Program-made: the position numbers and the translations under genes | The notes under the pieces: generated by a model | The model's input: the letters and a program-made list of their open reading frames with translations, nothing else | What the model was told of the DNA's origin: nothing | Databases searched by the model: none | From: Hyphomonadaceae bacterium UBA1933 | Lineage (GTDB): Bacteria > Pseudomonadota > Alphaproteobacteria > Caulobacterales > Aquidulcibacteraceae | Direction of reading: 5' to 3' | Length of the DNA: 64,000 nt | Assembly: GCA_002337085.1 (NCBI GenBank) | Contig: DDFH01000002.1 | Location: forward strand, 1-64,000 | In this document: in pieces, positions 33,653-43,658 of the stretch | Layout: each line of letters begins with the position of its first letter | Numbering within the stretch: the first letter of the stretch is position 1

Positions 33653-36529
33653 ATGTTACTTAGTCGCAAGACAGGCATTAGTGCATCTAAAATTTCAAAA
33701 AAACGTTTCGCATTGGAAGCGATTTCAGTTGCGGCCTTGATGGTTGCTGCGCCTTGTGTGGCTTTTGCACAAGATGCTGCTAAGCCGGATACGGGCGAGG
33801 TTGTTATTGTAAAAGGTCTTCGTGGATCATTACAAAAATCAATTAAGATTAAACGCGCATCAACATCAATTGTTGAAGTTGTTTCTGCGGAAGAAATCGG
33901 TAAATTACCAGATTCTTCAATTGCGGAATCATTGTCTCGCCTTCCTGGTGTTGCTGGTCAGCGCGTAAACGGCGATGTTCAGGTGGTGAATATCCGCGGT
34001 ACTTCACCTGATTTCACAGTTACTACACTTAATGGCAGAATGCAGGGTTCATTAGGTGATGCGCGTGGCGTAGAGGTTGACCAATATCCATCAGAATTAA
34101 TTGAATCTGCAGTTGTTTATAAAACCCCTGATGCTGCTTTGCTTGGTATGGGGCTTTCTGGAACAATTGACCTAAGAACACGTCGCCCACTCTCGTCTTC
34201 TGGTAGAACGATTGCAATTAACCTTCGTGCCGAAACTTCGACTGGCAAACAATTAAACCCTGATTTTGGTAAAGAAGGCTGGCGCGGTTCGATATCTTAT
34301 ATTGACCAATTCTTGGATGGAAAACTAGGTGTTTCTTTGGGTTATGCCCATATGGATACTACTTCACAAGTGCAGCACCAGAAAATCTGGGGTTGGATGA
34401 CAAATAACACTTGGTGGAATATGTATGATGCCGCGTATCAGGCATATTTACCTGGTGCAACTGGTGCGATGGCTGACGCAAATTATCTATCAGGTTTTGA
34501 GCTTCGTGCAGGCAGCGTGAATAAAGTTCGTGATGGTGCTGTTGCGGTTTTTGAATTTAAACCAACCGATAATTGGCACACAACACTTGACCTTTATTAT
34601 TCAAAAATGGACCAAAAAGAGGTCATTCGTGACATCGAAACCAATACATTCTGGACCAATGATGCTGGTTATGCTGGGCTTCCGATGGCTGGAGCGGTTC
34701 TTGGTGCCTTTAATGGCACACCAACCATAGTTGCAGGTACTTATACTGGAATGGCGCCAATCCAAAACAACCAGCTTAATACACGTAAAGATGACGTGCT
34801 TTCAGTTGGTTTAAATCACGAAATGCATGCAGGTATTTGGGACCTAACTTTTGATGCGTCTTATTCAAAGTCAGAAGGCAAGCATTCACAAACTGAAATA
34901 TTTGCTGGTTATGGTACTGGCGTACGTACATTTGACACAATCAATTTCAGCATTCCTTCAGAAGGATTTATGACAATCACTCCTGGATTGGATTATTCAA
35001 ATGGTGCCCAAATGAATCTTGGTGATTCAGCGCCTTGGGGTGGTTGGGGTGCCGATGGACACATACGTTTCCCACACGTAAAAGATTCATATGCAAACTT
35101 TAGCGTAAGTGGAAAAACCGATCTTAAAGATACATTTGTCGGTAACGTATTTGACAGTTTACAAGTTGGCCTTGGTGGTTGGAACCATTCCAAGGACAAA
35201 TCTGTTGATGAATATGATTTATTCTTAAAAGTTCGTCCAGAGAATAAAACAACATTTGATAACCGTCCAGCTGCTCCGGAAACTCCATATGGTGTTGGTC
35301 TTACTGACTTAACATGGGCTGGTTGGGGTTATTTGTATGCGTTTGACATCCCTTCAGCGGTTGCAGGTTCATACAGAGTTGTCCCATATGTAGATGACAA
35401 TCACTACGCTAAAACTTGGTCCTTGAGTGAAGATGTATTCAATATCTTTACTAAACTAAATATTGACACTGAATTATTGAGCCAACCTCTAAGAGGTAAC
35501 ATTGGTGTTCAATATGTAATGACCAATACTGAATCTACTGGTAATTATATTACAACTGGCGGAAGCAATAGAGCACCAACTCTAATGACTGTTGATAATA
35601 AATATTCTGACGTATTACCTAGTTTGAATCTAAATTATCAATTGACACCAAAACAATATTTGCGTGTTGGTATTGCTAAACAAATGGCGCGTCCAAGAAC
35701 TGATGAAATGCGCGCGAATATTGGTGCCGGATTCTCGCAAGTACAAATATTCCTACCTGGCACTGAAATTATTGATCCAACAAAAACTTATTACATCCCA
35801 AGCGGTAGCGGTGGTAACCCAAAACTAAAACCTTGGCGTGCTAATGCGTATGATATTTCATATGAAAATTATTTCGCACGCAAATCAATGTTTGCAATTG
35901 CCGGATACTATAAGGACGTTAAAACTTATATCTATTCAGATGATATAAGCTTTGACTTTACCGGTTTGGCGAACCCAATGAATTACAACGTTATCAGCTG
36001 GGTTGGTAACTTGAATACACCGGTTAATGGTAAAGGTGGTTATATCAAAGGTATCGAATTACAGGCAACTGTCGATTTTGGTGATTTCTTTGCACCATTA
36101 GACGGCTTTGGTTTGAATGGTAACTACACTAAAAATTGGACTGATATTAAGTCTAATAAAGGTGGTGATACTACAATTCCTGGTTTCTCTGGCGTAACTT
36201 ATAACTTGGCTGCATATTATGAAAAACATGGTTGGCAGGCGCGTGTATCATATTCTTATCGTGACCCTGCATATTCAGATGTCGCAGGCTTGTATGGAAC
36301 TCGTGCATATACCACAATTCTTGATAACGCACATGTCGATGCTCAAATCGGCTATGAGTTCCAAGACGGTCCTTTCAAAAATATGACCATAACTTTACAG
36401 GGATATAATATCACCGACGAGCCATACGTTACCTCAGCTGGTAACTTATTAACCGGTGCTGTAATGCTTCCTGAAACTTATGAAACCTATGGCGCGAAAT
36501 ATTTGCTTGGTGTTTCATATAAATTCTAA
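33653..36529 (+). CDS. TonB-dependent outer-membrane receptor (oligosaccharide type)
   Basis: 958-residue receptor. A signal peptide (FALEAISVAALMVAAPCVAFAQDA) is followed by a possible TonB box (GEVVIVKG), the plug domain (VVSAEEIGKLPDSSIAESLSRLPGV, NIRGTSPDF) and a long beta-barrel ending in the C-terminal aromatic LLGVSYKF. This Caulobacter/Xanthomonas-type subgroup usually imports oligosaccharides. Position after LacI and before GH3, GH30 and FucP-type permeases supports uptake of a glucan or glucoside. Confidence 0.93.
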   Translation: MLLSRKTGISASKISKKRFALEAISVAALMVAAPCVAFAQDAAKPDTGEVVIVKGLRGSLQKSIKIKRASTSIVEVVSAEEIGKLPDSSIAESLSRLPGVAGQRVNGDVQVVNIRGTSPDFTVTTLNGRMQGSLGDARGVEVDQYPSELIESAVVYKTPDAALLGMGLSGTIDLRTRRPLSSSGRTIAINLRAETSTGKQLNPDFGKEGWRGSISYIDQFLDGKLGVSLGYAHMDTTSQVQHQKIWGWMTNNTWWNMYDAAYQAYLPGATGAMADANYLSGFELRAGSVNKVRDGAVAVFEFKPTDNWHTTLDLYYSKMDQKEVIRDIETNTFWTNDAGYAGLPMAGAVLGAFNGTPTIVAGTYTGMAPIQNNQLNTRKDDVLSVGLNHEMHAGIWDLTFDASYSKSEGKHSQTEIFAGYGTGVRTFDTINFSIPSEGFMTITPGLDYSNGAQMNLGDSAPWGGWGADGHIRFPHVKDSYANFSVSGKTDLKDTFVGNVFDSLQVGLGGWNHSKDKSVDEYDLFLKVRPENKTTFDNRPAAPETPYGVGLTDLTWAGWGYLYAFDIPSAVAGSYRVVPYVDDNHYAKTWSLSEDVFNIFTKLNIDTELLSQPLRGNIGVQYVMTNTESTGNYITTGGSNRAPTLMTVDNKYSDVLPSLNLNYQLTPKQYLRVGIAKQMARPRTDEMRANIGAGFSQVQIFLPGTEIIDPTKTYYIPSGSGGNPKLKPWRANAYDISYENYFARKSMFAIAGYYKDVKTYIYSDDISFDFTGLANPMNYNVISWVGNLNTPVNGKGGYIKGIELQATVDFGDFFAPLDGFGLNGNYTKNWTDIKSNKGGDTTIPGFSGVTYNLAAYYEKHGWQARVSYSYRDPAYSDVAGLYGTRAYTTILDNAHVDAQIGYEFQDGPFKNMTITLQGYNITDEPYVTSAGNLLTGAVMLPETYETYGAKYLLGVSYKF

Positions 36530-36536
36530 TGTGGTT

Positions 36537-36568
36537 TATGCGCCGAATATTCCGGTAATCGGCGCATA
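36537..36568. terminator. hairpin after TonB receptor gene
   Basis: Perfect 10-bp inverted repeat TATGCGCCGA / TCGGCGCATA with a 12-base loop, 8 bases after the stop codon. No U-tract follows, so it may stabilise the mRNA 3' end or slow polymerase rather than terminate cleanly. Confidence 0.55.
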
Positions 36569-36581
36569 GAACATTCCTCCC

Positions 36582-36664
36582 GTTGCCTCTTGGGGGATAT
36601 CCCCAGTGCTTCAAAAAGACATTCAACGAGGTATGTTTTTTTGTGCGATTTCCCAAGAGGCAAC
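36582..36664. repeat. long inverted repeat in the GH3 leader
   Basis: A perfect 13-bp inverted repeat, GTTGCCTCTTGGG at 36582-36594 and CCCAAGAGGCAAC at 36652-36664, encloses a smaller palindrome GGGGATATCCCC (36593-36604) and a T-rich stretch. Together with the hairpin at 36537 it fills most of the 209-base gap before GH3. It could be a structured leader RNA or an interspersed repeat unit. Confidence 0.6.
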
Positions 36665-36738
36665 ACTCCCGGGGCTACATTGCCCTAAGATATATGGGCT
36701 TGCCCAAAATTTCCCCTAAGTATGGTCAGGATTATTGT

Positions 36739-38742
36739 ATGTATTCAGGATTAAAAAAACTAAGACAATCTGCGCGTCGCAAAAACTATGTTTATGGGAT
36801 TTGCCTTGGAATTTTTAGTGCTGCAATTGGTGCGCCTGCCTTTGCTCAAGATGCAACAAATAATTGGGCACATGTAACAAGTTCAATTAAACAAGATGCC
36901 GCGACCGAAGCCAAAATAAAAGAAATTCTTGGTACGATGACTTTGCGTCAAAAAGTCGGTCAAATGACACAGGCTGAAATAAAAAGTGCCAAACCAGAAG
37001 ATGTAACAAAATATTATCTTGGTTCTGTCTTAAACGGTGGTGGCTCTTGGCCACAAATGAACCAAAAAGCGGCGCTTTCCGATTGGGTAAAACTTTCTGA
37101 TGATTATTTTAAAGCGTCACTCGAAACAGACTTAAAAACGCCAATTCCTTTGATATGGGGTATTGATGCGGTTCATGGTAATAATAATATTCACGGTGCA
37201 ACCCTTTACCCTCACAATATTGGTTTGGGGGCTGCACGTGACCCAGAATTAGTAAAAGAAATTGCCGCAGCAACCGCAAAGGCAGTTCGCGCTGGTGGTA
37301 TAAATTGGGCGTTTGCGCCAACTGTTGCAGTGGTACAGAACCCACGCTGGGGGCGCACATATGAATCCTATTCCTCAAACCCACAATTAGTTCGTATTTA
37401 TGCAAAGGCCTATACTGAAGGCCTTCAAGGTGATTTAAAAGACCCTGCGAATGTTGTTGGCTCTGTAAAGCACTTCCTTGGCGATGGTGGCACATTTAAT
37501 GGGGTGGATCAGGGTAAGAACTATTCTTCTGAACAAGAGCTTATAAATACGTTTGCCCAAGGTTATTACGGTGCGCTTTCTGCGGGTATGCAGACTGTTA
37601 TGATTACTTATAGCGAATGGAATAATGACGATGCATTAAAGCATCCCAATAGTCCAAAAGGAAAAATTCACGGCAACCAATACCTTATTACCGATGTTCT
37701 AAAAGGTAAATTGGGTTTTGATGGCTTGGTAGTTTCTGATTATGACGCGATTGGTCAAATACCAGGTTGTACAAAAGATCATTGCGCACAGGCAGTTAAT
37801 GCCGGAACCGATTTGTTTATGGTGCCAAATGATTGGAAGGCCTTTATCGACAATACAGTAAATGATGTCGAAGAAGGCCGCATTCCAATGTCACGTATTG
37901 ATGATGCTGTTACCCGCATTTTACGGGTTAAAATGCGCTCTGGTTTGTTTGCAGAAAACCCTGCGCATAACAAATATGCCGGTGATGTTGCCGCAATTTC
38001 AAACAAGGCTTTGGCACGTCGGGCCGTAAGTGAATCCTTGGTTTTATTGAAAAATAACAAACAGCTTTTGCCACTTGCAACGGATAAAAAAGTATTGGTG
38101 GTTGGTAAAAGTGCGGATTCAATGCCTAATCAATCAGGCGGCTGGTCAAAAACTTGGCAGGGGGATGAGGTTGATAATTCTGACTTCCCGAATGGCGAGA
38201 CGTTGCTTGCATCTTTGAAATCGCAATATGGCGATAAATTGGTTTATTCTGCCGATGGCAAAGGTGTTAATCCCAAAGATTTTGCCGCAATCATTGCGGT
38301 AGTTGGTGAAACCCCATATGCGGAAATGAAGGGTGATATTCTTTTGCCGCAACCACTTACAAGCGATGACCGTATGAAAGCGGACAAGGACGCTTTAAAA
38401 GCTGTTGCAGGTAAAGGTGTTCCGGTTGTTACAATTCTATATAGTGGTCGCCCACTTTATATAAATGATATTTTAAACCTTTCAGATTCGGTAGTATCAG
38501 CGTGGTTACCGGGTACTGAAGCGGGGGGTATAAGTGACGTCATTTTGCGTAATAATAATGCGCAAAAGGATTTTCGGGGACGGCTTTCATTTCCATGGCC
38601 GTCCGACCCCTGCCCCCCATCGCAAAATGTAGAGCAGGGATCTTATAAGCCTTTATTTAAATATGGCTATGGTTTAAGCTATAAGGATAATAAATCTGTT
38701 GGGCGTCTTGTCGTTAAAACTGGAAACTGCCCAGTTAAATAA
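36739..38742 (+). CDS. GH3 beta-glucosidase/exo-beta-glucanase
   Basis: 667-residue exported GH3 enzyme releasing terminal beta-linked glucose. The frame runs open from 36583 through a structured leader, but ATG 36739 gives a normal signal peptide (YGICLGIFSAAIGAPAFAQDA). The catalytic nucleophile is Asp334 (GLVVSDYDAIGQIP); KHFLGDGG and APTVAVVQNPRWGRTYES are typical. The C-terminal domain ends with FKYGYGLSYKD. Relatives of about 840 residues have an additional C-terminal module missing here. Operon partner of GH30. Confidence 0.92.
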   Translation: MYSGLKKLRQSARRKNYVYGICLGIFSAAIGAPAFAQDATNNWAHVTSSIKQDAATEAKIKEILGTMTLRQKVGQMTQAEIKSAKPEDVTKYYLGSVLNGGGSWPQMNQKAALSDWVKLSDDYFKASLETDLKTPIPLIWGIDAVHGNNNIHGATLYPHNIGLGAARDPELVKEIAAATAKAVRAGGINWAFAPTVAVVQNPRWGRTYESYSSNPQLVRIYAKAYTEGLQGDLKDPANVVGSVKHFLGDGGTFNGVDQGKNYSSEQELINTFAQGYYGALSAGMQTVMITYSEWNNDDALKHPNSPKGKIHGNQYLITDVLKGKLGFDGLVVSDYDAIGQIPGCTKDHCAQAVNAGTDLFMVPNDWKAFIDNTVNDVEEGRIPMSRIDDAVTRILRVKMRSGLFAENPAHNKYAGDVAAISNKALARRAVSESLVLLKNNKQLLPLATDKKVLVVGKSADSMPNQSGGWSKTWQGDEVDNSDFPNGETLLASLKSQYGDKLVYSADGKGVNPKDFAAIIAVVGETPYAEMKGDILLPQPLTSDDRMKADKDALKAVAGKGVPVVTILYSGRPLYINDILNLSDSVVSAWLPGTEAGGISDVILRNNNAQKDFRGRLSFPWPSDPCPPSQNVEQGSYKPLFKYGYGLSYKDNKSVGRLVVKTGNCPVK

Positions 38743-38776
38743 TGCAAATAATCTTTGCAAGGAAACAAGGGTCTAG

Positions 38777-40165
38777 ATGAATTATAAATTCTTTTTCGGA
38801 ATTGCTGGCTATGCTTTGTTACTATGTGTAAACGGTTGCGCAACTTCTGGTCAAATAGACCAGTCAGCGGAAAATTACGTTACAACTGGTGACAAGGCGC
38901 TTTTGCTTTCTAAACAAGCCCCAATAAGCCCAGAAACTTCTGCGCGCGGAGCTATTATCAAAATTGATAAAAGTATTCGTTATCAAAAGTTCATCGGGGC
39001 AGGTGCGGCAATTACCGATGCTAGTGCAATAAATTTAAATCGCCTTGATGCGCAAACAAAAGATAAGGTTTTAAACGAATTATTTTCAAAGGACGGGGTT
39101 GGGTTCTCTTTTACTCGACTTACTATTGGCGGGTCAGATTTTTCAGAAAAACATTATAGTTTTTCTGAAAAAAAGGGCGAATTTTCTCTCGCCCCAATAA
39201 AGGATACAATTATCCCAATTGCCAAAGCGGCAAAAAAAATAAATCCCAATTTAACAATAATGGCGACCCCATGGAGTGCGCCATCATGGATGAAAACCAC
39301 TGATTCAATGACTGGTGGTACTTTACGTCGTGAAAATTACGATGATTTTGCCGATTATCTTTTACGGTTTACCGATGAAATGGGCAAAGAGGGCGTTAAA
39401 GTTTCAATGCTTACTATACAAAATGAGCCTGATTTTAGCCCGCCTGATTACCCAGGTATGAAGCTTTCACCCCAAGATCGTGCTGACTTCCTTAAAAATC
39501 ACCTTGGTCCCAAAATGATGGTGCGAAAAGATAACCCGAAAATCCTTGAATGGGATCATAATTGGGATAAACCAGAACAGCCGCTTGCGGTTTTAAAAGA
39601 TGCTGGCGCGCGCAAATATTTAACCGGTGTCGCATGGCATTGTTATGCGGGTGACGTTGACGCGCAAAATGAAATCCATAATGCCTATCCTGATATGGAG
39701 ACATATTTTACCGAATGTTCGGGTGGGGAATGGAACAAAAGTTTCTCCGATAGTTTTGTCTGGCAGATGGATAATTTAATAATCGGTTCAACCAATGCCT
39801 GGGCCAAGGGTGTTTTAATGTGGAATTTGGCGTTGGATGAAAATTATGGCCCACATCTTGGTGGCTGTGGTAATTGTTTTGGTGTCATAAGTATCAATAG
39901 TAAAACCAAAGAAATTACCCGCGATTCCGAATATTATTCATTCGGCCATTTATCAAAATTTGTTATGACGGGTGCGGTTAGAATTAGTTCAACGCAGGAT
40001 ATTGCAGGGCTAAAAAATGTTGCCTTTCAAAACCCCGATGGTTCAATTGCCTTGTTGGTTCTTAATAAAACTGATTCAAAACAAGCGTTTTCAGCGCAAA
40101 TTGCTAGTAAATACTACAATGCTGAATTATTACCGTTTTCTGCAATAACAATCATATTTAAATAA
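38777..40165 (+). CDS. GH30 glucosylceramidase/endo-beta-glucanase-type lipoprotein
   Basis: 462-residue GH30 glycosidase. The N-terminus has a hydrophobic segment and a lipobox-like VNGC with Cys21, suggesting an outer-membrane lipoprotein. The acid/base is Glu217 (TIQNEPDFSPP) and the nucleophile Glu313 (YFTECSGGEW). GH30 members include beta-1,6-glucanases and glucosylceramidases; with a GH3 next door, beta-1,6-glucan or a beta-glucoside is the likely substrate (inference). Starts 34 bases after GH3. Confidence 0.9.
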   Translation: MNYKFFFGIAGYALLLCVNGCATSGQIDQSAENYVTTGDKALLLSKQAPISPETSARGAIIKIDKSIRYQKFIGAGAAITDASAINLNRLDAQTKDKVLNELFSKDGVGFSFTRLTIGGSDFSEKHYSFSEKKGEFSLAPIKDTIIPIAKAAKKINPNLTIMATPWSAPSWMKTTDSMTGGTLRRENYDDFADYLLRFTDEMGKEGVKVSMLTIQNEPDFSPPDYPGMKLSPQDRADFLKNHLGPKMMVRKDNPKILEWDHNWDKPEQPLAVLKDAGARKYLTGVAWHCYAGDVDAQNEIHNAYPDMETYFTECSGGEWNKSFSDSFVWQMDNLIIGSTNAWAKGVLMWNLALDENYGPHLGGCGNCFGVISINSKTKEITRDSEYYSFGHLSKFVMTGAVRISSTQDIAGLKNVAFQNPDGSIALLVLNKTDSKQAFSAQIASKYYNAELLPFSAITIIFK

Positions 40166-40178
40166 TTGGGAGGCGCAT

Positions 40179-41537
40179 TTGACTGATGCCGTTAAAAATA
40201 CAAAATCTGGTTCCTCAAGCTTGGGGCTAGCGATTACTTATGTAACTATATTGTTTTTCATTTGGGCGTTGATTACCAATTTGCTTGACCCATTGTTAAA
40301 GGCAATGAAGACGATTTTTACGCTTAATGCTGTTGAGGCGAATTTGACTGGCTTTGCCTTCTTTATCGCATATGGTGTTATGTCGATGCCGGCGGCAAGC
40401 TTTTTGTCAAAAAATGGCTATGTGAAATCGGTTATTGTTGGCCTTGGTGGGATTGTGTTGGGCTGTTTGATTGCACTTGGCGCAACCATGGTTCACATCT
40501 ATCCGGTATTTTTGGTGGCTTTGTTCACTATGGCATCTGGCATTACCTTGTTACAGGTTGCGGCAAATCCATTGATTGCGGCGATGGGCGACCCAAAAGA
40601 TTCTGCATTCCGCCTAAATTTATCACAAGCATTTAACTCTTTGGGTGCGGCATGTGGTGTTTATTTTGGCTCTTCTTTCCTTTTAAAAGGCGAAGCATTT
40701 AAGCCAGATGCGGTTTTAACCGATGCCTTAAAAACACAGGCATTTGGCGAAGTTGGTGCGGTATATTTAAAAATTGGTATTGCATTGGCTATTTTCATCG
40801 GTTTGATTTTTATGGTGCGCAAAATTATTGCTGATAATGCCCCTGAAACAACTGGTGCGGTATCACCATTAACTGCATTACAGGCAAAATGGGCAAATCT
40901 TGGTGCGCTGGCAATTTTCTTTTATGTTGGTGCCGAAGTTGCGATTGGCGCGAACTTAATTTTGTTTATTGAGCAAAAACAAATCCTTGGAATTAATGCA
41001 CAATCAGCAGGGCAATTGGCAACATATTATATGATTTTTGCGATGCTTGGCCGCTTTGGCGGTAGTGCGCTTTTGAAATTTGTAAAAGGTTATACCTTGT
41101 TGACGGTTGCGACAGTGGGCACAGTTTTATTATGTGCCTTTATCGTGCTTAACAATGGTGTTACCCCATCGGTTGCAACATCATCTTTTGTGATGCCGAT
41201 TGTTAATGTCGAAGTTCCAATTGTGAACGGTACAAAATTGGCAATGGCGGCGATTTTTGTTGGCTTGTTCAACTCAATCATGTTCCCAACCATTTTTACC
41301 ACCACACTTGAACGTTCATCTGCACCAGCATCAGCGACATCAGGTCTTTTATGTGTGGCAATCGTGGGCGGTGCGTTTATCCCGCTTTTATTCGCAAGCG
41401 TTCGTGATATGACTGGTTCTTATTCTTTGGCATTTATAATTCCAATGATTTGCTATCTTTACATCATGTGGTTTTCGCTTGCGGCCCGTAATGCACCGGT
41501 TCATAAAATTGAGGAAGATGTAGCCGGATCGCATTAA
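40179..41537 (+). CDS. FucP-type MFS sugar permease
   Basis: 452-residue 12-helix major-facilitator permease of the fucose/glucose/galactose:H+ symporter family, recognisable by NLLDPLLKAMKTIFTLN, LLQVAANPLIAAMG and GLFNSIMFPTIFTTTLE. The start is a TTG with a strong RBS (GGGAGG at 40169-40174), 13 bases after the GH30 stop. It would move the released monosaccharide (glucose) across the inner membrane. Confidence 0.9.
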   Translation: MTDAVKNTKSGSSSLGLAITYVTILFFIWALITNLLDPLLKAMKTIFTLNAVEANLTGFAFFIAYGVMSMPAASFLSKNGYVKSVIVGLGGIVLGCLIALGATMVHIYPVFLVALFTMASGITLLQVAANPLIAAMGDPKDSAFRLNLSQAFNSLGAACGVYFGSSFLLKGEAFKPDAVLTDALKTQAFGEVGAVYLKIGIALAIFIGLIFMVRKIIADNAPETTGAVSPLTALQAKWANLGALAIFFYVGAEVAIGANLILFIEQKQILGINAQSAGQLATYYMIFAMLGRFGGSALLKFVKGYTLLTVATVGTVLLCAFIVLNNGVTPSVATSSFVMPIVNVEVPIVNGTKLAMAAIFVGLFNSIMFPTIFTTTLERSSAPASATSGLLCVAIVGGAFIPLLFASVRDMTGSYSLAFIIPMICYLYIMWFSLAARNAPVHKIEEDVAGSH

Positions 41538-41552
41538 CAGGTTTAAATTGGC

Positions 41553-42794
41553 ATGAATTCTAAACCCCAACCAAAAGAAATTGGGTCAGATAAGCAAGGT
41601 AAAATTGCCTTTATTGTGCTGATACTTTTGTTTTTTGGCTGGGGTTTTGTCAATTCAAATAATGACCCGCTTTTAACAACTCTAAAAGCCGCCTTCCACT
41701 TAAGCTGGAGTGCGGCGATTGCGACCCAAATTACAAGCTTTATTGGATGCGGCGTGGTTTCAATTCCCGCCGCAATTTTTGTAAGCAAATATGGTTCAGG
41801 GCGAACAATTTTCTTTGCTTTATTGATAATGATTGCTGCGTGTTTCATTATGCAATTGCTTAGGGTTTGGCAGACTTATTATATCGTTTTATTTGCGGTA
41901 TTCATTATGTCTTCTGGGGTGAATAGCCTTCAGGTGGCGGCAAACCCATTGGTCGCCGGAATGGGCGCACCCGATAAAAGCCATTTTCGCCTGACATTGG
42001 CGCAAACCTTAAATTCACTTGGGGTGGTTATTGGCGTTCACTTTGGCTCAGAGATGTTGTTATCGCGCCGAAATATTGCATCTTTGCCGGCGGCACAGAC
42101 TGTTGAATTGGTGGGTCTGGCATATATTTATATTGCCATGATAATTTTGGTTTTATTATTGGCGGTTTTGATATTCCTAAAACCTTTTGCTGCACATAAA
42201 GCCACGCAGAGCCATAATGATGAAATTATGCAGGCATTTAAATCGCGATGGGCATTGTTTGGCGCGGCTGCATTAGCGCTTTATGTTGGTTCAGAGGTTG
42301 CCATTGGCTCTTTGATGATAAACTTCCTGCACAGTGAAAAGGTTTTGGGGCTTGATTTAAAAACCGCTGGTTTTTTCCTTGGCAATTTTTATTGGGGTGG
42401 CGCGCTTTTGGGGCGTTTTATTGGCACTTATGCCCTTCGGTTTATCAAGGCATATAATTTGTTGGTTTTTGCCGCAATTTGTGCCGCTAGTTTGTGTTTG
42501 TTGGTTGTCTTGGGGAATGGGGCAATAATTGGCTATGCCGCATTATTGGTTGGTATTTTTAATTCAATACAATTCCCAACAATTTTCACCCTTACGCTAG
42601 AGCGCAGTAAGGCAACCCATGCGGCGACATCTGGGTTGTTGGTTTTGGCGATTTCATTTGGTGCGGCATTGCCATTAATGGTTGGCCTTATTGCCGATAA
42701 TTTTGCCCTAAATAATGCATTTATAGTGCCATTATTGGCATATTTTTTCATTGCCGTCTTTGCCTTCAAAGCTAGGGCATCAGTCGTTAAATAG
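41553..42794 (+). CDS. second FucP-type MFS sugar permease
   Basis: 413-residue paralogue of the preceding permease (NSNNDPLLTTLKAAFHLSW, SLQVAANPLVAGMG, GIFNSIQFPTIFTLTLE). Starts 15 bases after it. The pair has diverged throughout, suggesting different substrates rather than recent duplication. Its 3' end overlaps the convergent fructokinase gene by 15 bases. Confidence 0.9.
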   Translation: MNSKPQPKEIGSDKQGKIAFIVLILLFFGWGFVNSNNDPLLTTLKAAFHLSWSAAIATQITSFIGCGVVSIPAAIFVSKYGSGRTIFFALLIMIAACFIMQLLRVWQTYYIVLFAVFIMSSGVNSLQVAANPLVAGMGAPDKSHFRLTLAQTLNSLGVVIGVHFGSEMLLSRRNIASLPAAQTVELVGLAYIYIAMIILVLLLAVLIFLKPFAAHKATQSHNDEIMQAFKSRWALFGAAALALYVGSEVAIGSLMINFLHSEKVLGLDLKTAGFFLGNFYWGGALLGRFIGTYALRFIKAYNLLVFAAICAASLCLLVVLGNGAIIGYAALLVGIFNSIQFPTIFTLTLERSKATHAATSGLLVLAISFGAALPLMVGLIADNFALNNAFIVPLLAYFFIAVFAFKARASVVK

Positions 42795-43658
42795 TGCGAT
42801 TGCACCTAATACCCCCGCTTTATCGCCAAGTGCAGGATGGGTGATTAAATTGCGTATATCCTCTAGCTTATTGTAATGCGGCAAATATCGCGCCAATAAG
42901 TCAAAGCAATGCTCATGCACTTTAGGCAATAGATTTGGGTTAAGGCCAACCCCGCCGCCAATTATGATTTTTTCAACAGCATTGGTAAGGATGAGAGTAT
43001 GGCATAATTGCCCAATATAATATCCTACAAAGTCCCAAATTTCATGATCTTGGTCAAAATTGCTCGCTGATTTTCCATAACGCGCCATAATTGATGGGCC
43101 ACATGCAAGGCCCTCAAGACAATCGCCGTGAAAAACGCAAAACCCTTTATAGCTATCATTTGGGTGACGGCGTACGATGATATGCCCTGCCTCTGGGTGC
43201 ATTGTTCCGTGAACGCATGCTTCATTAACAATAAGGCCAACACCAATACCCGTACCAATTGTAACATATGCAATATTCCCATTGCCAATCCCATTACCCC
43301 AATGTTTTTCAGAAAGCGCCGCCGCATTCACATCACTATCAATTCGCAGCGGCAGATTGGGAAAATTGGTCATAAGGTCATCAATAAGTGATGTATTTGA
43401 CCAGCCTGGTTTTGGTGTATCAAGAATTTTTCCATAATTTTGTGATTTTGGGTTTAATTCAACTGGGCCAAAACTGGCGATGCCAATTCCTTTTATATTT
43501 GGGTGTCTTGCGACAATTTGTTTAACTGCACCATTGATATTTTCCGTTGTTTCCATTGGTGTGGTGGTTTCAATACGAATGTTTTCGCCAATATCTTCAG
43601 GGCAACTGCCACAGGCGATGTTTATTTTTGTGCCACCAAGTTCAATGCCAATAATCAT
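42780..43658 (-). CDS. ROK-family fructokinase
   Basis: 292-residue sugar kinase. ATP site IELGGTKINIACG near the N-terminus, the ROK segment GTMHPEAGHIIVRRHP, and a zinc-site FCVFHGDCLEGLACG characteristic of YdhR/GmuE-type fructokinases. It is the second gene of a minus-strand operon, overlapping the GH13 gene by 4 bases. It would phosphorylate the fructose released from sucrose by that enzyme. ROK kinases can be promiscuous, so glucose or mannose is possible. Confidence 0.88.
   Translation of the reverse strand: MIIGIELGGTKINIACGSCPEDIGENIRIETTTPMETTENINGAVKQIVARHPNIKGIGIASFGPVELNPKSQNYGKILDTPKPGWSNTSLIDDLMTNFPNLPLRIDSDVNAAALSEKHWGNGIGNGNIAYVTIGTGIGVGLIVNEACVHGTMHPEAGHIIVRRHPNDSYKGFCVFHGDCLEGLACGPSIMARYGKSASNFDQDHEIWDFVGYYIGQLCHTLILTNAVEKIIIGGGVGLNPNLLPKVHEHCFDLLARYLPHYNKLEDIRNLITHPALGDKAGVLGAIALFND

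Noticed and set aside
36583..36738. In-frame extension upstream of GH3
   Set aside because: Would translate through perfect inverted repeats and displace the signal peptide from the N-terminus; ATG 36739 fits export.
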